A stretch of DNA of 64,000 nucleotides from Chitinophaga niastensis. GTDB lineage: Bacteria > Bacteroidota > Bacteroidia > Chitinophagales > Chitinophagaceae. The stretch lies in assembly GCF_003014755.1 (NCBI RefSeq), contig NZ_PYAW01000010.1:1-64000 (forward strand), written 5' to 3'. How positions within the stretch are numbered: the first letter of the stretch is position 1; each line of letters begins with the position of its first letter. The notes beneath the pieces were generated by a model, which was given only the letters and a program-made list of their open reading frames with translations, made no database searches and was not told the origin of the DNA. Both the position numbers and the translations under genes were made by a program. Below are positions 24,713-34,608 of this stretch, in pieces.

Positions 24713-25843
24713 CTACATATGCTTTCCTTTCCGCTTAGGTTGCGGCAGATCATCATACTCACTAGTTGGCGTCATATTGACGACTTTACCTAAATCGGTG
24801 GAAAGCTGTAGTGCTGCGCCTTTTATTAGTTGCCCTAAGTCGATGGCTTTATTATTAACGTCAAAAAGTAGTAGCTTTCCGATATGCGGAGCGGCTTTGA
24901 CTGTACATTTTATAGCTCTACCCCCTTGTCCTACCAGATCTACTACCCTACTGGCGCCCGTTTTTAAGGTTGAAATCAATTTTTCAATGTAATCGGCATT
25001 ATTGTTTTTTAATGGTAATTTCGACACGGCTTTTCTTACATCAAAAGTTTTCTCATGCAGGTGCGTTTTGCCAAAAGAATTGATTTTTGACAAATTTAAA
25101 GACACCCATTTTTCACGACCATTAATGGATTTACAAATATGTCGTCTGTTTACCAAAGTAGCGGCGTCCTGTGCCGAAAAGGCAAGGTCATTTTGTAAGG
25201 AAAAGGTTTGCTTCACAACAGCATGATCATTTTTCATTGCTGACTTTAAATCAGGTTGTGCAGATGCCGTATATTGTTTAAAATAGTAGGTATCAGAGCC
25301 GGGGATCTTTTCAAAGTGCAGTACAAAGTTGGTGTTCTTGCAATGTAAGGGATCAACATACCTGATATGAAAGCTATCAAAGCCATGCCTGATCATACCC
25401 TGTAAGGCTGTATCTATACTGATATTAAATTCAGCTTTTTTTAATTCATCCCTGAGAGATTGTAAGTTCTGATCACGTATTACGGATTTCTCAATACCCT
25501 GCACAATGGCAGTCTGTTGTTTTAAATTTTTGTAGTTTCCAAAGATAAAGGCACGAACTGCTGATGCTACCGGATGATTCCATAATTTTTTTAGCAACGA
25601 TGGGCGCAATTCAGTATCCATTCGCCGGATCTCGCGCCGGACGTATAAAAGCGTCTTTCTCTCACTGTCAGAAGGCTTTTTTTGGTAGGTTTTTAAAATA
25701 TTCTTATAGAACTGATACTTTAGCTCAATAGCGGTTTGATCTGAGCGCCATCCAGCCGGGTTGCTGGTTTTCAGTAGCGCATCCTGTTCTGCATAAAGAT
25801 TAACTGCATCAGAAACCCGGTTTGTATTGGCGTTGGCGTTCAT
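24713..25843 (-). CDS. Hypothetical ICE protein at the end of the transfer operon
   Basis: This 376-aa basic protein has no signal peptide. The first ~150 residues are helical and Lys/Arg-rich and the rest is mixed. The segment KLPLKNNNADYIEKLISTLKTG and the following Gly-rich strand recall DUF3945-related ICE proteins, but I cannot assign it. It lies 20 bases after traN in the same direction, so it is probably the last gene of the transfer operon and may act in DNA processing. Confidence 0.6.
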   Translation of the reverse strand: MNANANTNRVSDAVNLYAEQDALLKTSNPAGWRSDQTAIELKYQFYKNILKTYQKKPSDSERKTLLYVRREIRRMDTELRPSLLKKLWNHPVASAVRAFIFGNYKNLKQQTAIVQGIEKSVIRDQNLQSLRDELKKAEFNISIDTALQGMIRHGFDSFHIRYVDPLHCKNTNFVLHFEKIPGSDTYYFKQYTASAQPDLKSAMKNDHAVVKQTFSLQNDLAFSAQDAATLVNRRHICKSINGREKWVSLNLSKINSFGKTHLHEKTFDVRKAVSKLPLKNNNADYIEKLISTLKTGASRVVDLVGQGGRAIKCTVKAAPHIGKLLLFDVNNKAIDLGQLIKGAALQLSTDLGKVVNMTPTSEYDDLPQPKRKGKHM

Positions 25844-25863
25844 AAAAAAGGGGTTAAAGCATT

Positions 25864-26700
25864 CTAAAGAGATTTTGCTCTAAAAATGTGACGATTCTTT
25901 AGCGCGATATTGATATTGCGTCCACCCCCTTTTTCAAAAAACTCGATCTTAAATTTTTTACCATCAGGTATAGTGAATTTTTTTACCGCTATGATCACAT
26001 CAATAGATGAACTACCATTTACCCAGGCTTCTTTACTCTTAAAGAGGGGAATGATTTCCTGCTCTTGGGAGGACGTGCGTTTAACTTTTCTGGTATCGGA
26101 AATATACATGCGGCAGAAGTCAATAATATATGGCAGGTTTGATCTATTAGTGATACGGTAAGAAAAGTATAGTTTATCATCTGAATAGTGAATGCTTCTT
26201 AGTGCGAGCTTCATATTAAACTTTCGCTTTGTAAGATGAAACTGTGGTCGGCTGTTTTTAACAATCAGGGCGTTGGTTTGTATGTTTTCATTGGATTCAA
26301 CAAGATCAGCCAAAATTAGAGGCGCAGCACCATAGTTGGTTGATTTCAGATTATAGGTGTTGAGATTATAGGTATTATCAGTAATACTTTCACTATAAAA
26401 CACTTCAAATGAATACAGCTGGCCATCGCTGGTAAAAACGTGAAGGTTGGTTGTATCAAAGCCTTTACGGGCGGCTTTTACCTTCAATACATTGTCCACT
26501 CCTGTTTGTCTGGTTGCAAGGATATTTTTATCCCCTCTATCGCCGTCTTTTACCGGTGCCGGAAAGACGAGGACCGTTGTATGATTAAATGATACCGGTA
26601 AAGCATACGGCTTGACAATGCTTTTTGCAGGTAATTGTACCGGTTGGGAAAAAACGGATACAGATATGAGCATTAGGATAACAATAATAGCACTTTTCAT
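25864..26700 (-). CDS. traN: Conjugative transfer protein TraN (DUF4138, VirB9-like)
   Basis: The protein opens with a signal peptide (MKSAIIVILMLISVSVFSQ) and has the beta-rich TraN build of Bacteroides conjugative transposons: SFNHTTVLVFP near residues 39-49, then GVDNVLKVKA, and LYSFEVFY. It should form part of the periplasmic/outer-membrane core with TraM. I start at the second ATG because it gives the better signal peptide; a frame from 26709 adds three residues. It sits 20 bases after traM. Confidence 0.88.
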   Translation of the reverse strand: MKSAIIVILMLISVSVFSQPVQLPAKSIVKPYALPVSFNHTTVLVFPAPVKDGDRGDKNILATRQTGVDNVLKVKAARKGFDTTNLHVFTSDGQLYSFEVFYSESITDNTYNLNTYNLKSTNYGAAPLILADLVESNENIQTNALIVKNSRPQFHLTKRKFNMKLALRSIHYSDDKLYFSYRITNRSNLPYIIDFCRMYISDTRKVKRTSSQEQEIIPLFKSKEAWVNGSSSIDVIIAVKKFTIPDGKKFKIEFFEKGGGRNINIALKNRHIFRAKSL

Positions 26701-26720
26701 GAGACACAATTTTCAGGTTA

Positions 26721-27959
26721 TCAATTATATTGAGGATTATACAGAATGACGTTATGGTTCGCTTTCAGCGTCACGCTTATAGCTTTGGCCTTTTTTCCTA
26801 TGAAGGATTTTGCAGCTTGAACGCCAACTGTCGCTGCTTGGCTGGCGATGGATGGATCAGGGGAATATAGCTCTAAGCTCTGGACCGCATTATTAAGCGC
26901 CTGCTTTGAAATTTCGCGGCTAACCGCTCCTGGAACAAAAATACCTTCTAAGCCGTCAGTATCATAGGCAGTCAGTTTAACAGGCAATATGGAGTTATCC
27001 ACAATAGCATTTTTTATAACGATATTTAAGCGTTGCTTTCCTAAAGAACATTCCCCATAGATAAAGGAGTTCTGAGGGATTAGGTTACTATTAATATACA
27101 CGTCTTGCAGCAGGCGTAGCTTCACCGTAGCGCCATCCGTAACTGTCTGGTCATCGTGAATAACCGCTGATATACCTGGATGCCTGGACTTGACAGTATC
27201 GGGGTGATCAGATGCTAAACCAAAGAATCCATTATCTGCATCAATAGATACTGTAGTTTTCATATCAGTTCCCGGTGACAAGCTAACATTAGCTGTAAAA
27301 GGTTTATCAACTGACAATTGAGCATTTTTATTAACTGCCCCGGATGGATTTTGAATTTGAATTATTTTATCGAGCATGGATGAAAGTTGTTTCATCTCCG
27401 GGTCACCGGTTTGTGGTGAACTAATGGCAGTCATTAATTTTTCAAGCTGCTCGATTTCCGGGGAGTTGAGAGGCGTTAGTGGTTGTTCTTTTATGCTGTG
27501 AACGGGAATTGTATCAGGACTTCGTTGCAGTTCCTTATACAAGCGATCCAGTTTATCGGATACCTTGCGCTCGTTTTCATCCATTGCAACAGGCAAAGTA
27601 TGTTTAACAGCAGTTTTTTTTATAGTAGACACGGGGAGCTGGCTAACAGGTAAATAGTCATCCTTTAAATCAATACCGGCAGTGTTGGCATCCTTTTCCT
27701 TTTCTTTTTTTAAAAGTTGGCTATCGCGCTTTGCCTGCATGTAAACGTCTAATTTATTCTTGTATTTCTCATCAAGTGTAGGGCTTGGCATTTTTACGTT
27801 AAAAGCACTTTTGGAAGTAGAATCCTGCTGTGTACTATGTTTTATGAAAGTAGCAAAAGAAAACAGGTAGTATGTAATGATAGTTGTAAAGAAAATTAAA
27901 ACTGGCAATACTTTAGTCCAATTCACTTTACCTATCACGCTCAAAGTATTAGCTTGCAT
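26721..27959 (-). CDS. traM: Conjugative transfer protein TraM (VirB10-like)
   Basis: This 412-aa protein has one N-terminal membrane helix (~residues 15-35), a long Pro/Lys-rich spacer, and a C-terminal domain (from ~260) with TVKLRLLQDVYINSNLIPQ and FVPGAVSREI, as in TraM/VirB10 proteins that span the periplasm and link the inner complex to the outer core. The position between TraL and TraN matches the CTnDOT order. Confidence 0.9.
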   Translation of the reverse strand: MQANTLSVIGKVNWTKVLPVLIFFTTIITYYLFSFATFIKHSTQQDSTSKSAFNVKMPSPTLDEKYKNKLDVYMQAKRDSQLLKKEKEKDANTAGIDLKDDYLPVSQLPVSTIKKTAVKHTLPVAMDENERKVSDKLDRLYKELQRSPDTIPVHSIKEQPLTPLNSPEIEQLEKLMTAISSPQTGDPEMKQLSSMLDKIIQIQNPSGAVNKNAQLSVDKPFTANVSLSPGTDMKTTVSIDADNGFFGLASDHPDTVKSRHPGISAVIHDDQTVTDGATVKLRLLQDVYINSNLIPQNSFIYGECSLGKQRLNIVIKNAIVDNSILPVKLTAYDTDGLEGIFVPGAVSREISKQALNNAVQSLELYSPDPSIASQAATVGVQAAKSFIGKKAKAISVTLKANHNVILYNPQYN

Positions 27960-27992
27960 ATGATAATTATTTAAAAAAATGAAAAAGATGGA

Positions 27993-28304
27993 TTAATCAT
28001 GTGGTGTAATAGCCTTCGTAGGCGTATCTATTTGAGGAAGATGAATAGGTTGGCGTATGGGAATTGCATTATCATTCCCAGAAATACCAGCTATAACCAG
28101 ATAGATAAAAAATGTGCATGTGATTATAGCAAACAATAATAGTAAGGCTCTTTTATGGGAGATTTTCAATTTCATTTCCTTTTGGGATAGATAAGCTGCA
28201 CATATGACCTGTATTTTGTGCAGGAATAAATTAATCTGTTGTGCAATTCCATCTGTGATAGGGCTACTATTTGTTTGGATCTTTTTTTTAAAGAGATAAA
28301 ACAT
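27993..28304 (-). CDS. traL: Small transfer protein in the TraL position
   Basis: This 103-aa protein has a basic N-terminus and one membrane helix (~residues 54-72), ending in a Pro/Thr-rich tail. The sequence is poorly conserved in this family; the call rests on size, single membrane helix and position between traK and traM, which is where TraL lies in Bacteroides elements. It starts two bases before the traK stop region. Confidence 0.7.
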   Translation of the reverse strand: MFYLFKKKIQTNSSPITDGIAQQINLFLHKIQVICAAYLSQKEMKLKISHKRALLLLFAIITCTFFIYLVIAGISGNDNAIPIRQPIHLPQIDTPTKAITPHD

Positions 28305-28306
28305 AA

Positions 28307-28924
28307 CTATCTTTTTTGAATGGATAAATCCTTGTTGTCAATAATTCTCCATTTTTCAATGAGCATACCATGTACATTATTATCGGACGGAGTAGTTATA
28401 CGGATAGTGCCTGTTGTAATGAGGGATCGAATTAAAATGGAAGATGATCTGACAATTTTAATTTTTCCGAAGTATGTAAACTGATATGGCGTAGTATCCA
28501 GATTAATAGAAACACTATCTGGTTCAATAGTCTGGGAGATATTGGCGGAAACGATAGAACTATAGTAGCCAGATTCTTTTAGATTGTCATATTCCTCTTT
28601 TGCTGAAATATCGGCCAGATATAGCGCTTTGGTAACGTTTTTCTTTATTACCAGTTCATCCGGTGCCAGGGTGTAGAAATTGAAATGGAATGTCTCAACA
28701 TGGTCCTTTATTTCGATTGGTAAAAAAGCCTCTCTACTGGCGGCGGTAGCCTGAAAAAGTTTAGAATTTGCTATTACTAAAACTTTTGATTGCATTAACC
28801 TAATGCTTTGCTGGCAACTGTATACTACATAACAACAGGTGAGCGCATTTGCAACAATGAGTACATAGGAAAACAGTCTTATGTGCCGAAAAGAGGTGTC
28901 AATATTTTTTAAGTGTGTTAGCAT
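28307..28924 (-). CDS. traK: Conjugative transfer protein TraK (VirB8-like)
   Basis: This 205-aa protein has an N-terminal membrane helix (~18-38) and a periplasmic domain with FNFYTLAPDE and the C-terminal GMLIEKWRIIDNKDLS strand typical of TraK. VirB8-type proteins nucleate the inner-membrane part of the channel. Order between traJ and traL fits the canonical operon. Confidence 0.88.
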   Translation of the reverse strand: MLTHLKNIDTSFRHIRLFSYVLIVANALTCCYVVYSCQQSIRLMQSKVLVIANSKLFQATAASREAFLPIEIKDHVETFHFNFYTLAPDELVIKKNVTKALYLADISAKEEYDNLKESGYYSSIVSANISQTIEPDSVSINLDTTPYQFTYFGKIKIVRSSSILIRSLITTGTIRITTPSDNNVHGMLIEKWRIIDNKDLSIQKR

Positions 28925-28940
28925 AGTAAATAGTTTTCAG

Positions 28941-30143
28941 TTATCCACCTATTCTTTTCTGTTGGTATCCTCCATCTGGTAAATAGTTCTCCGAATTGGC
29001 TGCATCTGCATAGGAGTAGGACAATTTATCGTTATATGGTTTATCACCAGCCATACTACCGGCATTGGTACCGGAAGCGCCGGAAGCTCCACCGCTGCCA
29101 GATGCTCCACCTGTGGCAGTCATGGTAACAGCAGATTTTGCCATGCCCGTTACTTTGCTCATCAATGCGTTGCCACCACTGGCATGAACTATATAATTTG
29201 CGATACTGGGAACGGAGAAATAACCGATTATACCCACGATAAGAAATATCAGATAGGACATATCGGTGTAGTCAAATGAGGTCTGATAGTTACCAGCCAA
29301 CATACGGTCTATATCAGCTTTTATCATATTACCCTGTATCTTGCTAATCATGGCGCTAAAAAGATTCGCAACAGGCAACCACATATAAATGTTGATGTAT
29401 CTTGCCAGCCAGATAGATAAGGTGTGTTGAAAACCATCGTAGACAGACAGCGCGAAAACATATGGACCTAATATGGCGAGTATAACTAAATGGAAAGTTC
29501 TCATCGCATCCAGGCAAAGGGCAGCTGCAAAAAATAGGATTTGCAAAATTTGTGAAAGTGCAAGTTTGATCCAGTAGGTTATTGTTCCTTCAATTTTACC
29601 CCAAACAAGTGACCAAAAACCCATGCTTTGCTCATCATTTCCTGCCTGTTCTGGATGAGCATATTGGTACCATTCTTTTGCCTCATCGCTACTCATTTGT
29701 CCTGCCGGGAATTGCGCCTTACCAGTACTTTTCAGCTCATATTCCAGATACAACAGATCAATTACAGCTTTATTCTCTTTATCAGCGAGTGTATTTGTAG
29801 CCTCTACAGTTGGTTTGAGAATGCCGTTAATTACACTAAGGACTGTAGGGTACATACCGATCAATACGGCTAAAACGAATGGCCGAAGCAAAGGAAAAAA
29901 ATCTATCGGTTCAGCGGCGGCAATGTTTCTGCCAGCGCGGACAACAATATAAAGGATGGCTCCAAAACCTGCTATACCTCTGGCTATGGTTGTTATTTTA
30001 CTACATAATGGCATCATGTCATCCATCAGTTTAGCCAAAACGCTATGCATAGTTTTAACTTCACCTTCAACTGTTTGAGCAAATAACAATGCAGGGCATA
30101 GTAATAAGAAGGATACTAAAAGAAGAGAGATTATATTTTTCAT
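28941..30143 (-). CDS. traJ: Conjugative transfer protein TraJ (VirB6-like)
   Basis: This 400-aa polytopic membrane protein begins with a signal-like helix. It has several long hydrophobic segments (~55-75, ~90-112, ~190-235, ~285-310) and a conserved AGRNIAAAEPIDFFPLLRPF stretch near residues 66-85 that marks TraJ. The C-terminus is Gly/Ser/Ala-rich and probably disordered. It overlaps the start of the preceding TraI-like gene's stop by four bases. Confidence 0.9.
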   Translation of the reverse strand: MKNIISLLLVSFLLLCPALLFAQTVEGEVKTMHSVLAKLMDDMMPLCSKITTIARGIAGFGAILYIVVRAGRNIAAAEPIDFFPLLRPFVLAVLIGMYPTVLSVINGILKPTVEATNTLADKENKAVIDLLYLEYELKSTGKAQFPAGQMSSDEAKEWYQYAHPEQAGNDEQSMGFWSLVWGKIEGTITYWIKLALSQILQILFFAAALCLDAMRTFHLVILAILGPYVFALSVYDGFQHTLSIWLARYINIYMWLPVANLFSAMISKIQGNMIKADIDRMLAGNYQTSFDYTDMSYLIFLIVGIIGYFSVPSIANYIVHASGGNALMSKVTGMAKSAVTMTATGGASGSGGASGASGTNAGSMAGDKPYNDKLSYSYADAANSENYLPDGGYQQKRIGG

Positions 30144-30787
30144 AGATTTTCCTTTTGAATGCCATATAAATCGGAAATATCCTGTATGCTGCTGGCCTTT
30201 TTCTGCTTTTGAATAGAGAGCATATAATTATTGACGTTGTAAACACGTAGAAATTCCACTTTATCCTTCATGTCCAGGTAGATTCTATCTATAGCCTGTA
30301 ACCTTTCACCATCAGACATCCGCAAAGTATTGGCAGTTATCACCATTAGTAATTCATCCAAATTTTTCAGTGACCGGTTAAATAGGTTTCCATATACTTT
30401 CCCCATAGCAGATAACTCATTATCATTAAATACATGCGCGCTTTTTGAAGCAGAGAAGGCTGATTTATAACTTGAGATAAGTTGTTTTTGCAGTAAAATG
30501 ATGTCGGCTACACGTCTATATTTTTTCACGCCAGGGCTAACAGCCATCAAGCCGTCCAAAAAAGTTTGATGGATATTAAAATTCCCTTCGGTAAGGCTTT
30601 TCACGGTATTATAGCCTTTGGATATTACTTCATATCCTTTTTTCATGTCAGATAGTATCTGCCTAAACTGATTTAACTTTTCGATATTTAACGCGAGCTG
30701 TGCAAGCTCATCAGCTTGTGCTTTGGCGAATTTCGGTAAGGTAAAAGTCAGGATACAGACAATAATAAAGCAGGAGTATTTTTTCAT
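30140..30787 (-). CDS. TraI-like periplasmic transfer protein, third copy
   Basis: This 215-aa protein has a signal peptide ending near AKAQA. The helical mature part contains GNFNIHQTFLDGL and GERLQAIDRIYLDMKDKV, shared with the two genes upstream. These are TraI-type (DUF4141-like, VirB5 position) proteins. Overlaps of four bases link it to the neighbours on both sides. Three tandem copies is unusual. Confidence 0.78.
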   Translation of the reverse strand: MKKYSCFIIVCILTFTLPKFAKAQADELAQLALNIEKLNQFRQILSDMKKGYEVISKGYNTVKSLTEGNFNIHQTFLDGLMAVSPGVKKYRRVADIILLQKQLISSYKSAFSASKSAHVFNDNELSAMGKVYGNLFNRSLKNLDELLMVITANTLRMSDGERLQAIDRIYLDMKDKVEFLRVYNVNNYMLSIQKQKKASSIQDISDLYGIQKENL

Positions 30788-31431
30788 TGTGAAAGTAGTT
30801 TGAGGGTGTGTTTCAAATCATCTGCTGTATGCTTCTCTTGCTGCGCATAAGTTGTTACCTGCAAAGTATATTTCTGAATAAAACCCCTTCTGTCTTTCAT
30901 TACAGCGTATAGCTCATCGATCCTCTGTAGTCGCTGGTCATCTGTCATTTCATAATGTCCGCCGGTTAATATGTCAGTAAGCAGGTCTGCGTCAGCATCT
31001 ATAAATGAAAGAAATCCAGAGTAGATGTTTTTTACTTGTAAAAGGTCATCAGGTTTTATTCCTCCAATAGCAGAGATATTCTTATACGACTGATTGCAAT
31101 ATTGGATAAGGGATATTTGCGCCGCAATAAGTTCGAGAACTTTTGCGCTTTTTTTAATCTTTGGATTGATGGATTGTAGTGATGAGAAGAAAGTATTATG
31201 GATATTAAAATCACCATTTTTTATTTGTCCGATAGTTTTAAGCCCAGTGCCAACAACACTGTATCCCTTTTTAATATAGCCTAAGTAAGTTTGCAACGCC
31301 CCAATTTGCACAATGAGGTATTTTCTTTGAGTTGATTTTTGGTTTATCCATTCTTCGAGTAGTTGCGCATAAGAGATAGCGGGAAAAGCAATAAGGAATA
31401 TAAAGACCAGTATAAAAGGATTTTTTTTCAT
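30784..31431 (-). CDS. TraI-like periplasmic transfer protein, second copy
   Basis: This 215-aa protein has a signal peptide ending near ISYAQ. It shares GDFNIHNTFFSSLQS and DQRLQRIDELYAVMKDR with the copy at 30140, and is closer to that one than to the copy at 31437. It overlaps the next gene by four bases. Probable role: minor pilus or channel component exported to the periplasm. Confidence 0.78.
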   Translation of the reverse strand: MKKNPFILVFIFLIAFPAISYAQLLEEWINQKSTQRKYLIVQIGALQTYLGYIKKGYSVVGTGLKTIGQIKNGDFNIHNTFFSSLQSINPKIKKSAKVLELIAAQISLIQYCNQSYKNISAIGGIKPDDLLQVKNIYSGFLSFIDADADLLTDILTGGHYEMTDDQRLQRIDELYAVMKDRRGFIQKYTLQVTTYAQQEKHTADDLKHTLKLLSQ

Positions 31432-31436
31432 AATTG

Positions 31437-32111
31437 TTATTTTACACCGTATAATTGTTTGAGGGTAAACAGATCATCGGCAGACTTTGCACGTTGCATA
31501 CTGATGGAGATATTTTGTTGATTGAATTTTCGGAGATCAACTATGTAGGTTTCAATTTCGGCGGCAGCTTCATCTATTATTTGGAGCCGGTGAGCATCTG
31601 ACATTTGCAACGAAAAGGCATCTACTACTGATAATATATTATCAACACTTTTCAGGCTTTCAGCAATGATATTGCTATACACGGTATACATATGCTCAAT
31701 CTCGCTGGGAGTAAAATGCCGGTCTTGCTGAAATAATGCGTAAGCGTTCTTGTAGTCACTGACAAGCTGTTTCTGTTTACTGATAATTTCTGTTATGCGC
31801 TGGAAGTAGGCTATAGCGGATTTAATTTTCCACAATTCATCAAAATATTTCTGATAAATTTCTTTCTGTTTATTAGTCCATTCGGAAATCTCATTTAGCT
31901 TTAATTTGGAAAGTTGATTTTCCAAAACTTTTTGCGCGTTTTGAAGAGCAATAGTTTTGTTCTGGATGCGTTGAACCTGTAGATCAATAGCCTTAATGAT
32001 TTTTTTAATGGCAGCTTTCACTACCACCCAAATGATAGCATGGCTTTTCTTGGTAGGTAAAATGGTAAGGGAACATGTGAGAAACAAGAATATAACAATG
32101 GCTTTTTTCAT
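31437..32111 (-). CDS. TraI-like periplasmic transfer protein, first copy
   Basis: This 224-aa protein has a signal peptide (MKKAIVIFLFLTCSLTILP) and a long amphipathic helix of coiled-coil type (residues ~40-85). The AHRLQIIDEAAAEIETYI segment matches the motif shared by the two following genes, and the C-terminus (DLFTLKQLYGVK) matches that of the third copy (DISDLYGIQ). It directly follows traG by ten bases, the position of TraH/TraI in CTnDOT. Confidence 0.78.
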   Translation of the reverse strand: MKKAIVIFLFLTCSLTILPTKKSHAIIWVVVKAAIKKIIKAIDLQVQRIQNKTIALQNAQKVLENQLSKLKLNEISEWTNKQKEIYQKYFDELWKIKSAIAYFQRITEIISKQKQLVSDYKNAYALFQQDRHFTPSEIEHMYTVYSNIIAESLKSVDNILSVVDAFSLQMSDAHRLQIIDEAAAEIETYIVDLRKFNQQNISISMQRAKSADDLFTLKQLYGVK

Positions 32112-32121
32112 GATGAAACAT

Positions 32122-34608
32122 TTAAAGTTTATTTTGTCTTATATCGCTTGCGAGCATTGCGATACCTCTTTTTATGGAGCCGAATTTTTTAGCATACTGT
32201 TGTAATAAAACTTTTTCCTTCTCTTCCGTAGAATAAGCCAGATACTCTTCCAGTGATACTTCGGTTCGATAAACTTTACTTACAGATCCTCCCAGGCTAA
32301 TAAAAATCTCTTTGTATTTCATTGCGGGATCGTTGGCCTTATTCATTGATAAGATGAGCGTCCTATCTTTGTCTGATAAGCCTAAAAGGTCTTGTATGGC
32401 TTGGAATTTATTGGCGTACTTACTTTGGTCTAGTAATATTTTTATATCGGAATTATTTACGATAGCGTCTTTAATTATACTGCTGGAAATAATGTCATCT
32501 ACCTCCTGTGTAACGACTATGGCTGTCCCCCAAAACTTACGTACTGTCTTGAACAAATATTTGATATATTCCGCCATCCCTTGTCTGGCTATCGCTTTCC
32601 ATGCTTCTTCAATAAGTATAATTTTCCTTACTCCCTTTAGCCGGCGCATCTTACTGATAAAAATTTCGCAAATCGTGAGCGTTGTTACTGCAAAAATTAT
32701 TGGATGATCTTTAATTTTATCCAGCTCAAATACGATCATCCTCTGATCCAGCAAATCAAGTTGGGTGGTGGCATTCAGCAGATATGAATATTCACCATTT
32801 TTATAGTACGGTTTCAGAACATACAGGAAATTATCAACATCAAAATCTCTGTCTTTCACTCCTTGCTGACGGAGGTCCGGCAAAAAAATGTCACGTAGAT
32901 ATTCATAGAAGGAATTGAAACAGGGAAAGAGGCCGGTGTCTGACTTCAGGAAGTCAAAATAATTTTGGAGCGCATTAGATAAGGATATGTATTCGGATCG
33001 GGAATAGGTTTCATCATCTTTTTTCCAAAGTGCAAGCAATAGTGTTTTGATAGATTCCTTCTTTTCAGTGTCGAGGATATTATCAGGAATATAGAAAGGA
33101 TTAAAAGCAATTGGATTATCTTCAGCATAGGTAAAATAATATCCTTCTGCCAGGCTACACAACCCTTTGTAACTGTGGCCGACATCGACAATGACTACAT
33201 GTGCGCCTTGCTCCCAGCAGCTGCGCAAAAGATGGTTGGTAGCAAAACTCTTACCTGAACCAGATGGACCGCATAGAAAAATATTTCTATTTTGTATAAT
33301 ATTTTTCGCAATCGGTTCTTCAAAAATATCCACGTTAAGGGGAAGGCCACTGATGCGATCCCCCAACCGCAACCCTGTTGATGAAACAGAAGTACGGTAA
33401 TTTGTTTCTATGTTAAAAAAACACGAAGCCTGTTCTGCAAACGTATCAAATCTGGCAGTGTTGGGTATTTCAGCAGCATTGCCGGGGAATGCCGCCCAAA
33501 ATAATTGCGGTGCGCTGGCTGTTTCAATCTTGGTGTTGGCGTCAATACCAGCGATAGCAGAAGAAACGATATTTTTAATATCACGGGCCTTGGCCGGGTC
33601 ATCGTCCCATGCCACGATATTAAAATGCGCCTGTATTGGAAGCCGCCCTTTGCTGATAGCCTCGTTGAGAAAGGCGTTTGTGGCATCGCGTGCAATAGTA
33701 TTTTCACGGGAATATGTAGATAATGATTGCAGGCGTAGCCTTTTGCTTTCCAGCTTCTTTATAGCATCGTGCGCATTGCCGATTATCAGGTACTGATTAT
33801 AAATATGGTTGCAGGAAAGCAACAGCCCTAATGGAGCTGCAAAGCCAATGCTAAATTTGGTTCTATCCGTTGAATATTTATCGAGATTGACGCGGGGACC
33901 GCATAGAGATGGCAGATCCTCGGCGTCACTGAGCGCGAATATCTGCAATTGTCTATTACCAATGGCTAGGTCACTACCGGTTTTAATGTCAGCCAGATAT
34001 GGCAACTCACCTCTACCCAATAAAAAGCAATACCGTTCAATTAACCCTACTTTATTTTCACTGCTTATCAGCTCATCATTTTTCAGTCGTTGCAATGCGA
34101 AATAAGTGCTATCCTGGAGAATGCGGGCGAATTGCCCTACTTTGTCCTCAAAGAGCTGAATTTCCTTATCATCTATCATTTTTGAGGGAACGATAGAATT
34201 TTTAATGAGGATGGAAGTTAAAGGGGTGGCTTCTTTAGAAGGATTGGCGATCTTTGTGAGATAGATGTAGCACTCATGATCAAGAAAAGGTCTTTCATTA
34301 AAATGCCTGTTACTTGATCTGGTTAAGAAGGACTGTTCGGTATCTGTAAAATCGGGTTTAAATTTTGATTCAATAAACCAATCCTGTTTATGCAGTACTG
34401 TAAAGTCTGGTAATACTCTAATAGCTTTTAAGAATGCCTGATGCACAGCTTCGTAGTCATTTATTGACAGGGTAAATATTTCCGGCAGGGTAACAGAAAA
34501 TGCTATAGTTATGTCGCCGGATTTGGAAATAATGAAATCATCTTCTACTTTAAAGATTGGTAGTACGTTTTCCAGTTTCTTTATCTGCTTCATGTTTATC
34601 GCTTTCAC
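32122..34608 (-). CDS. traG: Conjugation ATPase TraG (VirB4 family)
   Basis: This 828-aa cytosolic ATPase powers assembly of the type IV secretion channel. Walker A is CGPSGSGKS (446-454). Walker B is in KIILIEEAW, and the following FRKTVRKFW-to-VTQEVDD segment is the VirB4 sensor region. The N-terminal half has the VirB4 domain with LPIFKVEDDFIISKSGDIT, as in TraG of Bacteroides elements. The start overlaps the end of traF by 59 bases; the ATG at 34593 would shorten the overlap. Length is normal for the family. Confidence 0.94.
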   Translation of the reverse strand: MKAINMKQIKKLENVLPIFKVEDDFIISKSGDITIAFSVTLPEIFTLSINDYEAVHQAFLKAIRVLPDFTVLHKQDWFIESKFKPDFTDTEQSFLTRSSNRHFNERPFLDHECYIYLTKIANPSKEATPLTSILIKNSIVPSKMIDDKEIQLFEDKVGQFARILQDSTYFALQRLKNDELISSENKVGLIERYCFLLGRGELPYLADIKTGSDLAIGNRQLQIFALSDAEDLPSLCGPRVNLDKYSTDRTKFSIGFAAPLGLLLSCNHIYNQYLIIGNAHDAIKKLESKRLRLQSLSTYSRENTIARDATNAFLNEAISKGRLPIQAHFNIVAWDDDPAKARDIKNIVSSAIAGIDANTKIETASAPQLFWAAFPGNAAEIPNTARFDTFAEQASCFFNIETNYRTSVSSTGLRLGDRISGLPLNVDIFEEPIAKNIIQNRNIFLCGPSGSGKSFATNHLLRSCWEQGAHVVIVDVGHSYKGLCSLAEGYYFTYAEDNPIAFNPFYIPDNILDTEKKESIKTLLLALWKKDDETYSRSEYISLSNALQNYFDFLKSDTGLFPCFNSFYEYLRDIFLPDLRQQGVKDRDFDVDNFLYVLKPYYKNGEYSYLLNATTQLDLLDQRMIVFELDKIKDHPIIFAVTTLTICEIFISKMRRLKGVRKIILIEEAWKAIARQGMAEYIKYLFKTVRKFWGTAIVVTQEVDDIISSSIIKDAIVNNSDIKILLDQSKYANKFQAIQDLLGLSDKDRTLILSMNKANDPAMKYKEIFISLGGSVSKVYRTEVSLEEYLAYSTEEKEKVLLQQYAKKFGSIKRGIAMLASDIRQNKL

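Noticed and set aside
32312..34196. Several plus-strand frames across traG
   Set aside because: They lie opposite a conserved VirB4 ATPase gene and carry no recognisable motif.
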